A stretch of DNA of 64,000 bases from Nocardioides lianchengensis. GTDB lineage: Bacteria > Actinomycetota > Actinomycetes > Propionibacteriales > Nocardioidaceae. The notes beneath the pieces are model-generated. The model was not told the origin of the DNA and did not search any database. It worked only from the letters and a program-made list of their open reading frames with translations. How positions within the stretch are numbered: position 1 is the stretch's first letter; each line of letters opens with the position of its first letter. Shown here in pieces: positions 55,070 through 63,074 of this stretch. The stretch lies in assembly GCF_900101465.1 (NCBI RefSeq), contig NZ_FMZM01000004.1, positions 1-64,000 of the forward strand. The letters run 5' to 3'. The position numbers and the translations under genes were made by a program.

Positions 55070-56140
55070 TCAGCGGCTGGTGACGTCGCTCCACTCGCGC
55101 AGCCAGTCGTCGCGGTTGGCGTCGATCTCGGCCGGCTCGACCTCCAGCGGCGCGGTCGGGCGCTTCGCGAAGGTGGCCCAGTCGGCGGGCAGCTCGGCGG
55201 CGGCGGAGACCGGGAAGACGTACATGCTGTCGGGCAGGGCGGCCTGGACCTCGTCGCTGAGCAGCCAGTCGACGACCTGCTCGGCGCCGTCGGGGTTCTC
55301 GGCGCCGGCCAGCACGCCGGCGTACTCGACCTGCTGGAAGCAGGTGTCGAGCAGCGCGCTGGTCGTCGTACCGCCCTCGCCGTCGACGGTGAACGCCGGC
55401 GACGAGTCGTAGGAGACGACGATCGGCCGGTCGCCCTCGCCGCCGCCCTGGGTGAAGTCGACCTGGTAGGCGTCCGACCAGCCGTCGGTCAGCTTCGCGC
55501 CGTTGGCCATCAGGTCCGACCAGTAGTCCGGCCAGGCGTCGCCCTTCGCGGCGATCGTCGCGAGCAGGAAGGCCATGCCGGGCGAGCTGGTGGTGGCGCC
55601 GGGGATCACGAAGAGGTCCTGGTACGCCGGCTTCGTCAGGTCGTCGAGCGTGGTCGGGGCGGGGACACCCTGCTCGGCGAACCAGGTGTCGTCGACGTTG
55701 ACGCACACGTTGCCGGAGTCGACCGGCGCGAGGACGCCGTCGTCGCCGGGCAGCGCGAAGGCCTCGGCCCCCTCGGGAAGGGTCGGGGCGTACGGCGCGA
55801 ACACCCCCTCGTCGACGGCCCGCGAGGCGAAGGTGTTGTCGACGCCGAAGGCGACGTCGCCGGTCGGGCTGTCCTTGGTCAGGACCAGCTTGTTGGTGAG
55901 GGTGCCGGCGTCGCCGGCGGCGCGCACGGTGAGGGTCAGGCCGGTGTCGGCCTCGAACGCCTTCGTCAGCTCCTCGGGCAGCGCGAAGGACTCGTGCGTG
56001 ACCAGCACGACCTCGGTGGGCGTCGTGCCGTCCCCGCCGCTCGCCTCGTCGTCACCCCCGCCCAGCGAGCAGGACGCGAGCAGCAGGCTGCCGAGGGTGG
56101 TGACTGCGAGCGCCTGGGCGCGCGCACGGGTGCACTTCAT
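55070..56140 (-). CDS. thiB: thiamine ABC transporter substrate-binding lipoprotein
   Basis: A 356-residue precursor with a lipoprotein signal ending in SLLLASC, a Gly/Asp/Glu linker and a binding-protein domain of the TbpA/ThiB type. Segments are VVLVTHESFALPEELTKAFEADTG, PTGDVAFGVDNTFASRAV, YANLFVIP-like QDLFVIPGATTSSPGMAFL and RPIVVSYDSSPAF. It captures thiamine outside the cell. It is the first gene after the TPP riboswitch. AGGGAG near the end of the riboswitch probably serves as the ribosome-binding site, which suggests control at translation. Confidence 0.9.
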   Translation of the reverse strand: MKCTRARAQALAVTTLGSLLLASCSLGGGDDEASGGDGTTPTEVVLVTHESFALPEELTKAFEADTGLTLTVRAAGDAGTLTNKLVLTKDSPTGDVAFGVDNTFASRAVDEGVFAPYAPTLPEGAEAFALPGDDGVLAPVDSGNVCVNVDDTWFAEQGVPAPTTLDDLTKPAYQDLFVIPGATTSSPGMAFLLATIAAKGDAWPDYWSDLMANGAKLTDGWSDAYQVDFTQGGGEGDRPIVVSYDSSPAFTVDGEGGTTTSALLDTCFQQVEYAGVLAGAENPDGAEQVVDWLLSDEVQAALPDSMYVFPVSAAAELPADWATFAKRPTAPLEVEPAEIDANRDDWLREWSDVTSR

Positions 56141-56146
56141 TCCGGA

Positions 56147-56232
56147 CTCCCTTCGCCGGTGCTAACCGGAGCAGGTTCGAGGGTCTGCGGCTCTTCCGCA
56201 CTCTCAGCACGCTCGCGCGTGCTCCCCTGTCG
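56147..56232 (-). promoter_or_regulatory. TPP riboswitch (THI element) controlling the thiBP-mmuM-thiQ operon
   Basis: On the minus strand the conserved blocks of the TPP riboswitch appear in order: ACAGGGGAGC, GCTGAGAGTGCGG, GACCCTCGAACCTG and CCGGTTAGCACCGGCGAAGGG. The last block runs into AGGGAG, seven bases before the thiB ATG, so ligand binding would hide the ribosome-binding site. No other gene lies between it and thiB. Confidence 0.9.
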
Positions 56233-56288
56233 TGAGCCGCCAGCGTAGAGCAGCCCGACCGCCGGCCGGCAACGGGACCGAGGGGCGG

Positions 56289-58838
56289 TCAGTCGACCAG
56301 GCCGACCTGGTAGGCCCGGCGTACCGCCTCGGCGCGGTCGCGGGCCCCGAGCTTGCGGTAGATCGAGGTGGTCTGGGTCTTCACCGTGTTGACCGAGACG
56401 AACAGCTCGCGGGCGGTCTGCTCGCGCGACAGCCCGCGCACCAGGCAGGCCAGGACGGCGGCCTCGCGGGGCGTGAGCGCGGGCAGCTCCGCGACCACGT
56501 CGTACGGCGAGCGGACGGCCGCCTCGGCGAGCATGGACCCGACCTCGGCCAGGACGGGGACGCGGTCGGCGTAGCGGTCAAGGAAGCCGGCGGGCAGCCG
56601 GGAGAACGGCAGCACCAGCCGCTCGCGACGGGCCGCGAGCACGGCGCTCTCCAGCCCCGCGACGACCGCCGCGTCGGGGTCGGCGGCGTCGTCGCTGCGG
56701 CACCACGCCGCCAGCAGCAGGGCGTCGACGCGGAGCGGCGCGAACGGGTGGTCGGTGGCCAGCACCGGCGCCAGCAGGTCCAGCGCCTCCTCGTGGTGGC
56801 CGCTGACCCGGGCCAGCCGCGCCCGGGCCAGCGCGACGAACACGGAGGACGGGTCGAGCTCGCCGAGCAGCTTGGCGGCCGCCGTCGTCCGGCCGAGGGA
56901 GGTGCAGAGCTCGGCCTCGCACGCGCCGAGGAGGCCCTGCAGCCACGGCATCGTCGAGCGCGGACCCGGCTGGGCCCGGGCCGTGGCCAGCTCGGCGCGC
57001 AGCGTCGACCGGCCACCCCAGGCCAGGGCGTGCTCGGTCTCCACCAGGAGTGCGAACGGCCAGAGCTCGTCGCGGGCCGACACCTCCTCGCGCAGCGCGG
57101 CGAGCTCGGCCCGGGCGGTCGCGGCGTCGAGGCGCCGGACCGCCTCCGCGGCCCGGGCGACGTGGGCGCCGTAGTCGAGGAACTGGCCGTGCCGCGGGGT
57201 GGGCCGCCGGGATCCGGTCCAGCGCTCCAGCCAGCCGGTGGCCGCGCTGCGGTCGCCGTGCAGAGCCGCGCAGAGCGCCAGCTTGCCGGAAGCCTCACCG
57301 GCGAACGGATCGCCGGGCGCCTCGTCGGCGAAGACCGCCCGCTGCAGCACCGCCGCCGCCGCGGCGGTCTCGCCGGCCAGGAGACGGGTGGTCCCGGCCT
57401 GCAGCGCGGCCCGTCGTACGACGGCGGAGGCGGAGCCGAGCTCCGGGGAGCGCCCGGGGTCCAGGACGAGCTCGATCCGGTCGGCCAGCCTCCGCGCGTC
57501 GTCGAGCCGGCCCTGCCGGCGGGCCCCGGCGGCCAGGAGGGTGAGCAGCTCCAGGACCTGCCCGGACCGCGAGCCCCGAGCACGCTCCACGAGCTCGTCG
57601 TCGGGCCAGGCGAGGAGGTCGGCGACCAGCGTGCGGGTCGCCTCCGACTCCGGCACCGTCCCGTCCGCCAGGACGAGCTGGCGCCCGACCTCGACGAGCG
57701 GGTGTCCGGCCAGCTCCGCGAGCGGCAGCTGCGCCAGCGCCACCACGAAGGCGGCGGGGTCCTCGGCGAGCATCGGCCACCAGTGCTCCTCGGCGATCCG
57801 CACCGCCGTCGGCCAGGACTGCCCGGCCACGGCCTGCTGCAGCGCGTGCAGCGGCTCGCCCTCCTCGCGCCAGTACGACGCCACCGCCTCGTGGACGGCC
57901 GACGCGGGGCCGAGCGCGGCCGCGTCGTACTGCTCGCGGAAGGCGTCGCGCATCAGCGGGGGCAGCCGCACCAGCGGCTCGCCGTCGCTGACCATCGGGT
58001 CGAGGATCCCGATCGCCTCGAGGGTGACCCGGGCCGTGTCGTCGAGCGGACCGGTGGCCGCCAGCACCGCGCGGTACGTCGGCCGCTCGACCAGCGCCGC
58101 GCGGCAGGCCGCCGCCCGGGCCGAGGGCGGCAGCACGGGGATCAGGTTGGCCCGCAGGAACCAGGCGACGTGTCGGCCCGACCAGGCGGTGACCGGGGTT
58201 CCGGAGCGGTCGGGCAGCGACTCCAGGCCGGTGCGGACCAGGGCGGGCCAGCCGCCGACCGACTCGCGGATGGCCTCCGCCTCGGGCTCGCTGAGGGCGA
58301 GGCCGTGGAGGGCGGCGAGCTCGCGCACCTCCTCGCGGGTCATCTGCATGTCGGCGAGCGCGAGCACCCGGGTCTCGGCCTCGAGCAGCGCCTTGGACAC
58401 CGGGTCGAGCCGGCGCCGCAGGCAGGCCACCAGGTGCACCTCGCGACAGTCGCGCACCACGTCGACGAGCGCGTCGCCGATGGCGGCCAGCACCGGCTCG
58501 GCGTTGTTGAGCACCAGCGCGACGCGGCGATCCAGGCCCTGCAGGGCCCGGCGCAGCCGGCGCAGCGTCGCCGCGTCGTCCGCGAGCGGCTCGAGGCCGG
58601 CGTGGCGGGCCAGGGCCGCGACCACGTCGGACGGCTCGTCCACCTCGCCGTCGAGCCAGAGCACGTCGTGGCCCTGATCGCGGGCGCGGGCGGCCCACTG
58701 GACGGCGAGCACCGCCTTGCCGGCACCCGACGGCGCGAGCAGCACGGTCACCGGCGCCCACCGGTCCAGCGCCGCGAGCAGGCGCGGTCGGGTGAGGAAG
58801 TCGGGGTTCACGCGCGGCAGGGGGGCGGTCGTCGGCAT
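56289..58838 (-). CDS. LuxR family regulator with MalT-like ATPase/TPR architecture (LAL type)
   Basis: An 849-residue regulator. A P-loop-like N-terminal region has VTVLLAPSGAGKAVLAVQW near residue 30; the usual Thr/Ser after the Walker Lys is Ala here, so nucleotide binding may be altered. VALVLNNAEPVL is the Walker B-like strand. A long helical repeat region (about 300-770) follows, then a C-terminal LuxR HTH (LTPREAAVLACLVRGLSREQ, SVNTVKTQTTSIYRKL). Such regulators are activated by an inducer and ATP; the targets are unknown. In-frame ATGs at 58838, 58847 and 58850 are all possible starts. Confidence 0.85.
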   Translation of the reverse strand: MPTTAPLPRVNPDFLTRPRLLAALDRWAPVTVLLAPSGAGKAVLAVQWAARARDQGHDVLWLDGEVDEPSDVVAALARHAGLEPLADDAATLRRLRRALQGLDRRVALVLNNAEPVLAAIGDALVDVVRDCREVHLVACLRRRLDPVSKALLEAETRVLALADMQMTREEVRELAALHGLALSEPEAEAIRESVGGWPALVRTGLESLPDRSGTPVTAWSGRHVAWFLRANLIPVLPPSARAAACRAALVERPTYRAVLAATGPLDDTARVTLEAIGILDPMVSDGEPLVRLPPLMRDAFREQYDAAALGPASAVHEAVASYWREEGEPLHALQQAVAGQSWPTAVRIAEEHWWPMLAEDPAAFVVALAQLPLAELAGHPLVEVGRQLVLADGTVPESEATRTLVADLLAWPDDELVERARGSRSGQVLELLTLLAAGARRQGRLDDARRLADRIELVLDPGRSPELGSASAVVRRAALQAGTTRLLAGETAAAAAVLQRAVFADEAPGDPFAGEASGKLALCAALHGDRSAATGWLERWTGSRRPTPRHGQFLDYGAHVARAAEAVRRLDAATARAELAALREEVSARDELWPFALLVETEHALAWGGRSTLRAELATARAQPGPRSTMPWLQGLLGACEAELCTSLGRTTAAAKLLGELDPSSVFVALARARLARVSGHHEEALDLLAPVLATDHPFAPLRVDALLLAAWCRSDDAADPDAAVVAGLESAVLAARRERLVLPFSRLPAGFLDRYADRVPVLAEVGSMLAEAAVRSPYDVVAELPALTPREAAVLACLVRGLSREQTARELFVSVNTVKTQTTSIYRKLGARDRAEAVRRAYQVGLVD

Positions 58839-58856
58839 CGGTCCCATCATCCCTCT

Positions 58857-59309
58857 GTGAGACTCCTGCTCGTGGAGATCCGGGTGCTGGCCTTCGACGA
58901 CCTCGACGTGCGGACGGCGTACGACGTCTGGCGGTTGCGGCAGGAGGTGTTCGTCGTCGAGCAGGAGTGCGCCTATCCCGACCTCGACGGGCGCGACACC
59001 GAGCTCGCGACGCGGCACGTGGTGGGGCTGCGCGACGGCGCCGTCGCGGGCTACCTGCGGGTCCTGGACGACGGCCCGGTGGCCCGGGTCGGCCGGGTGG
59101 TCCTGGCCCGCTCCGCCCGCGGCCAGGGCCTGGCCGACCAGCTGATGACGGTGGCCCTGGAGGTCGTCGGAGAGCGGACCTCGGTGCTGGACGCCCAGGC
59201 GCCGCTGGCCGGCTGGTACGGCGGCTTCGGGTACGCCGTCGACGGTCCCGAGGTCCTGGAGGACGGGATCCCGCACCTGCCGATGGTGCGGCGAAGCCCT
59301 TCGGGGTGA
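58857..59309 (+). CDS. ElaA-like GNAT acetyltransferase
   Basis: A 150-residue GNAT protein of the ElaA type: YDVWRLRQEVFVVEQECAYPDLDGRD at residues ~22-47, RVLDDGPVARVGRVVLARSARGQGLADQLM with the acetyl-CoA loop RGQGLA, and APLAGWYGGFGYAVDGPEVLEDGIPH at the end (quoted in parts; the hallmark is GWYGGFGY). Its substrate is unknown. GTG 58857 or GTG 58872 could be the start. It is divergent from the large LuxR gene, only 18 bases away. Confidence 0.8.
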   Translation: MRLLLVEIRVLAFDDLDVRTAYDVWRLRQEVFVVEQECAYPDLDGRDTELATRHVVGLRDGAVAGYLRVLDDGPVARVGRVVLARSARGQGLADQLMTVALEVVGERTSVLDAQAPLAGWYGGFGYAVDGPEVLEDGIPHLPMVRRSPSG

Positions 59310-59360
59310 GATGCCGACCATTCGCCGACATCTGACGAGCCCAGGCCCGAGAATCACCCG

Positions 59361-59978
59361 GTGACCGCACATGACGACCTCGGGGCAGGCGCCTTCGGCA
59401 GCTACACCTGGGACGTCCACGCCGACGAGTGGTCCTGGACCGACGAGGCGTTCCGCCTGCACGGCTACCGACCCGGCGAGGTGACCCCGTCGTTCGACCT
59501 GTGCCTGCGGCACAAGCTCGCCGCGGGCCGGGCCCGGGCCGAGCGGGTCCTGGCGCGTGCGACCGTCCCGGGCCTCCGCTACAGCAACCACCACCAGATC
59601 GTGGACGCCAGCGGCCTCGTGCGCGTGGTGGTCTCCGGCGGCGTCACGGAGCGCACGCCCCAGGACCGCCTGGTGATGCGCGGGTTCATGGTCGACGTCA
59701 CCGCCCAGCACGCCCCGGTGACGACCGCCCTCGACCAGGCCGCCGACCTCCTGCTGACCCTCTCCCGCCGCGAGCGACAGGTGCTCGCCCTGGTCGCGGC
59801 CGGACGCACCAACGAGGAGATCGCCGTCGAGCTCTTCGTGGGCGTGAGCAGCGTGAAGACCTACGTCCGCACCGCCTACCGCAAGATCGGCGTCACCCGG
59901 CGCAGCCAGGCGGCGGTGTGGGCCCTGGCGAACCAGGCCCAGCTCGCCGACCCGGACCCGGTCAACCCGCCGCGGTGA
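59361..59978 (+). CDS. PAS-LuxR transcriptional regulator
   Basis: A 205-residue regulator with an N-terminal PAS fold (about 12-115; GSYTWDVHADEWSWTDEAF, HGYRPGEVTPSFD, RGFMVDVTAQ) and a C-terminal LuxR HTH (about 135-195; LSRRERQVLALVAAGRTNEE, VSSVKTYVRTAYRKIGV). No receiver aspartate domain is present, so it is probably controlled by ligand binding to the PAS domain. GTG 59361 is preceded by GAGAAT at -10 spacing. Its 3' end overlaps the convergent MBL gene by 17 bases. Confidence 0.82.
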   Translation: MTAHDDLGAGAFGSYTWDVHADEWSWTDEAFRLHGYRPGEVTPSFDLCLRHKLAAGRARAERVLARATVPGLRYSNHHQIVDASGLVRVVVSGGVTERTPQDRLVMRGFMVDVTAQHAPVTTALDQAADLLLTLSRRERQVLALVAAGRTNEEIAVELFVGVSSVKTYVRTAYRKIGVTRRSQAAVWALANQAQLADPDPVNPPR

Positions 59979-61035
59979 AGACCACGCCGTCGTCGCCCTC
60001 GGCCCGCGTCGCCCGTCCCTGCGCGACCAGCAGCTCGAGGTGGGCCTTGGTCTCCATCGAGGCCATCCCCTGGCTGAACAGGTCGAGCTCCGGGTAGGTC
60101 CGGTCGTGGCGGGTCCAGGGCAGCTCCTGGGCCACGACGTGGGCGGTGCGCGGGCCGCCGGCCAGCGAGGCCAGGCTGAGGTCGAGCCGGTGCTCGTGGA
60201 AGGCCAGCAGCTGGTCGACCCGCGCGTGCGAGGACGGCGCCACCGGGCCGTGGGCCGGCAGGATCCGCAGGTCGGGCAGCGCCCGGACCTTGGTCAGCGA
60301 GGCCATGAAGTCGCCGAGGGGCAGGGTCTCCGGCGGCGGCACGGTGAACCCGATCGACGGGGTGATCGTGGGCAGCACGTGGTCGCCGGCGAACAGGAGC
60401 CCGTCCTGCTGGTCGGCGTACACGTAGTGGCCGGGCGTGTGGCCCGGCGTGTGCACGGCGTCGATGGTGCGGGCCCCGACCTCGATCCGGTGGTCGCCCT
60501 CGAGCCAGGTGGTCGGGAAGGCCCAGATGCTGGTGTCCGGCTGGTCGTCGCCCTGCATGGCGACCCACTGGTCGGCCACCTCGCGCGCCCCTGCCGTGAC
60601 CAGGACGTCGACGAACGGGTTGTGGTCCAGCGCCTCGTCGTTGAGCAGCTCCAGCGCCGGCTTCTCGCCCACCCCGAGCGCCACGTCCGCGCCGTACTCG
60701 CGGCCCAGGACGGTGGCCAGCGTGAAGTGGTCGCGGTGCACGTGGGTGACCAGGAACCGGCGGATGTCGCCGAAGCCGTAGCCGACCTCCTTCAGGCACC
60801 GGTCGAGCAGCTCGCGGGCCTCGGTGATCGCCCAGCCGCCGTCGACGAGGGTGAGCCCGTCCGGGGTCTCGATGACGTAGACGTTGATCGCCTTCAGCCC
60901 GTCCATGGGCAGCGGCAGCGGGATCCGGTGGATGCCCTCGGCGACCCGCCAGGCCCCCTCCGCCGACCAGTGCGTGCCGGAGTCCGGCGAGATCGCGTGG
61001 GCGGTCGACGTCCCGGGGTCTTTACCTGTGGCCAC
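59962..61035 (-). CDS. MBL-fold metallo-hydrolase
   Basis: A 357-residue metallo-beta-lactamase-fold protein with the dinuclear metal motif THVHRDHF (HxHxDH) near residue 97, HTPGHTPGHYVY near 175, LLFAGDHVLP and ILPAHGPV, followed by a winged-helix-like C-terminal region. LGEGWAITEAR-type hydrophilic loops do not reveal a substrate; the glyoxalase II-like C-terminus suggests a thioester or lactone hydrolase. It lies 10 bases after the SDR gene and is likely in that operon, behind the KstR-type operator. Confidence 0.85.
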   Translation of the reverse strand: MATGKDPGTSTAHAISPDSGTHWSAEGAWRVAEGIHRIPLPLPMDGLKAINVYVIETPDGLTLVDGGWAITEARELLDRCLKEVGYGFGDIRRFLVTHVHRDHFTLATVLGREYGADVALGVGEKPALELLNDEALDHNPFVDVLVTAGAREVADQWVAMQGDDQPDTSIWAFPTTWLEGDHRIEVGARTIDAVHTPGHTPGHYVYADQQDGLLFAGDHVLPTITPSIGFTVPPPETLPLGDFMASLTKVRALPDLRILPAHGPVAPSSHARVDQLLAFHEHRLDLSLASLAGGPRTAHVVAQELPWTRHDRTYPELDLFSQGMASMETKAHLELLVAQGRATRAEGDDGVVFTAAG

Positions 61036-61045
61036 GCTTCGGACC

Positions 61046-61849
61046 TTACGGTCCGACGTCCGGGAACCCGAGGTCGAGGGTGGGCTGCTGGATGCCGCCG
61101 TCGACCTCCAGCAGCTTGCCGGTGACGTACTGGCCGGCCTTCGACGCGAGGTAGAGCACGCCGGCGGCGATGTCCTCGGGCTCGCCCACCCGCCCGAGCG
61201 GGGTCTTGGTCTCCAGCTGGCCCATCAGCTCGGGCTGACCCGCGACGAACTCCAGCGCGCTGGTGAGGATCGAGCCGACGTAGATGCCGTTGACCCGGAT
61301 CCGCGGCGCGAGGTCCTGCGCGGCCATCTTGGTCCAGTGCGCGAGGGCGGCCTTGGCGGTGCCGTAGGCGACGAAGCCGCGGTCCGCCGTACGGCCCATC
61401 ATCGAGGAGATCGTGACGATCGACTTCTGGCCCTCGTCGTCCTTCAGCATCAGCGGGACGGCGGCGACGCTCAGCGCGTGCGCGGTGGTCACGTTGAAGC
61501 TGAACGCCTCGTTGAGGAAGTCGTTGCTGGTCTTCAGGAACTCCTGCGGGAAGGTGCCGCCGACGTTGTTGACGACCGTGTCGAGGCGGCCGAACTCGTC
61601 GTACGCCGCCTGCGCGAGGCCGGCGACGGCGTCGAGGTCGCTGAGGTCGGCCGGGACGACGAGGCAGCGGCGGCCGGTCGCGCGGACCTGCTCGGCCACC
61701 CGGTCGAGCTGCCGCTCGGTGCGCGCGGAGATGAGGACGTCGGCGCCGGCCTCGGCCAGCGCGATCGCGGTGGCGGCGCCGAGGCCGCGGCCCGCGCCGG
61801 TGACGATCGCGACCTGGTCGGTGACCGAGAAGCGGTCGAGGATCGTCAT
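61046..61849 (-). CDS. short-chain dehydrogenase/reductase
   Basis: A 267-residue classical SDR. NAD(P) loop [19 protein letters not shown] near residue 13, NNVGGTF (NNxG), [21 protein letters not shown] with the Ser and YGTAK active-site Tyr-x3-Lys, and [12 protein letters not shown] near the C-terminus. Some members of this branch act on steroid or acyl-CoA substrates. The ATG overlaps the stop of the reductase-like gene by four bases (61846-61849). Confidence 0.88.
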   Translation of the reverse strand: MTILDRFSVTDQVAIVTGAGRGLGAATAIALAEAGADVLISARTERQLDRVAEQVRATGRRCLVVPADLSDLDAVAGLAQAAYDEFGRLDTVVNNVGGTFPQEFLKTSNDFLNEAFSFNVTTAHALSVAAVPLMLKDDEGQKSIVTISSMMGRTADRGFVAYGTAKAALAHWTKMAAQDLAPRIRVNGIYVGSILTSALEFVAGQPELMGQLETKTPLGRVGEPEDIAAGVLYLASKAGQYVTGKLLEVDGGIQQPTLDLGFPDVGP

Positions 61850-62946
61850 CGGGCCACCAGCCCGCGGCCGGCGACCAGCGGGAGGTCGATGGCCCGGACG
61901 ATGCCGGGCTTCGCCGCGACGACCGACGGGAGCGCGTTGATGATCCGCTGGGCGGTGGTGATCATGCCGCTGACGTTGTGGTCGCCGTGCTCGCCGTGGT
62001 GGGTGAAGTCGACCTGCATCATCGGCTCGCCGGTGATCCGGACCCGGTAGCCGCCGTCGCCGCCGGCCGGGGGCTTCTCCCACTCGGGGACCTGGTCGGG
62101 GTCGGTGCGGGTGATGTGCTCGAGGACGACCCGCGGGACGCCGTCGACCTTGCCGATCACCTGGAAGCGGACCGCCCCCATCGTCCCCTTCTTCACGTCG
62201 CCGCTGACGCTGTCGGTGTCCCACTCGGCCTCGCGGCGGTCGACCTCCTCGGTGAGCGGCTCGTCGAGGGTGATGTCGAGCGCCGCCGCGATCTGTCGTA
62301 CGACGCTCCCCCACGCCATGCCGAGGATGCCCGGGGCGAAGATCGCGCCCACCTGGTCCATCGGCCGGCCGAAGCCGAACAGGTCGCCCATGACGACGGG
62401 CTGGTAGTAGGTCGAGTAGTCGCAGATCTCCATCACCCGCACCTCGTCGATGCGCTGACTCAGGGACGTCATGACGATCGGCAGGATGTCGTTGGCGAAG
62501 CCCGGGTCGATGCCGTTGATGTGCATGCTGGCGTTGCCGCGCGCGCAGGCGTCCTCGATGCGGGCGATGAACTCCGGCGGCAGGATCTGCTCGGGCCACT
62601 GCAGCAGCACCGGGCCGCTGGAGGTCACGTTGATGCCGGCCTCGACGAACCCGATGAGGTCCTCGATGCACTCGAAGACCCGGTCGTCGGCCATCGCGGT
62701 GTGCACGATCGCGTCCGGCCGCAGCGCGATCAGCTCGTCGCGGTCCGTCGTGGCGGTGACCCCGAGCTCGCGGCCGAGGTCGGCCAGGATGCCCGCGTCC
62801 TTCCCGTGCTTGTCGGGGTTGCTCACCCAGACTCCGACCAGCTCGAGGTCGGGGTGGGCGTCGATGCCGGCGATCGCGTGCCGGCCGATGGTCCCGGTCG
62901 ACCAGACGACGACCCGCAGGGGCTTCTCGGGGATGACCTGTGACAT
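61846..62946 (-). CDS. dihydrodipicolinate reductase-like NAD(P)-dependent dehydrogenase
   Basis: A 366-residue protein with an N-terminal Rossmann fold ([35 protein letters not shown]) and conserved [15 protein letters not shown] and [14 protein letters not shown] segments. It belongs to the actinobacterial 'dihydrodipicolinate reductase' or diaminopentanoate dehydrogenase-like group, not to lysine-pathway DapB, whose E(L/A)HHxxK motif is absent. ATG 62946 is preferred to TTG 62955 because TACATT (minus strand, 62954-62959) lies seven bases upstream. A KstR-type operator overlaps this -10 element. Its in vivo substrate is unknown; steroid-related chemistry is an inference. Confidence 0.75.
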   Translation of the reverse strand: MSQVIPEKPLRVVVWSTGTIGRHAIAGIDAHPDLELVGVWVSNPDKHGKDAGILADLGRELGVTATTDRDELIALRPDAIVHTAMADDRVFECIEDLIGFVEAGINVTSSGPVLLQWPEQILPPEFIARIEDACARGNASMHINGIDPGFANDILPIVMTSLSQRIDEVRVMEICDYSTYYQPVVMGDLFGFGRPMDQVGAIFAPGILGMAWGSVVRQIAAALDITLDEPLTEEVDRREAEWDTDSVSGDVKKGTMGAVRFQVIGKVDGVPRVVLEHITRTDPDQVPEWEKPPAGGDGGYRVRITGEPMMQVDFTHHGEHGDHNVSGMITTAQRIINALPSVVAAKPGIVRAIDLPLVAGRGLVAR

Positions 62947-62953
62947 GTCTCGC

Positions 62954-62971
62954 AATGTAGAACACGTTCTA
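62954..62971 (-). promoter_or_regulatory. KstR-type operator overlapping a leaderless promoter
   Basis: TAGAACACGTTCTA (62958-62971) fits the published mycobacterial KstR consensus TNNAACNNGTTNNA at every fixed base. It overlaps the -10-like TACATT (62954-62959, minus strand) of the reductase-SDR-MBL operon, the proper place for repression. KstR is a TetR regulator of cholesterol breakdown that responds to 3-oxo-4-cholestenoyl-CoA. Confidence 0.65.
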
Positions 62972-63002
62972 GATTTGCGGTAGGGGCGTCCCGGCGGCCG
63001 TG

Positions 63003-63074
63003 CTGTAACGCGATGTTCGCCGCACTAGATACGCGCTGCAGCGCGTACCTAGTGCGGCGAACATCGCGTTACAG
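63003..63074. repeat. 72-base palindrome with one mismatched pair
   Basis: The arms of 36 bases match in all positions but one (63029 with 63048) and meet without a spacer at CTG/CAG (63038/63039). The right arm covers the stop codon of the flavin oxidoreductase gene. It lies between that gene and the KstR-type promoter and may terminate the upstream transcript. Confidence 0.85.

Noticed and set aside
56232..58856. Long plus-strand open frame opposite the large LuxR gene
   Set aside because: Its sequence is Arg/Gly/Ala-rich antisense; only the final 150 codons (ElaA-like gene) look like a protein.
61846..62946. DapB of lysine biosynthesis
   Set aside because: It is about 100 residues longer than DapB, lacks the catalytic HHxxK motif, and lies in a possible KstR-controlled operon.
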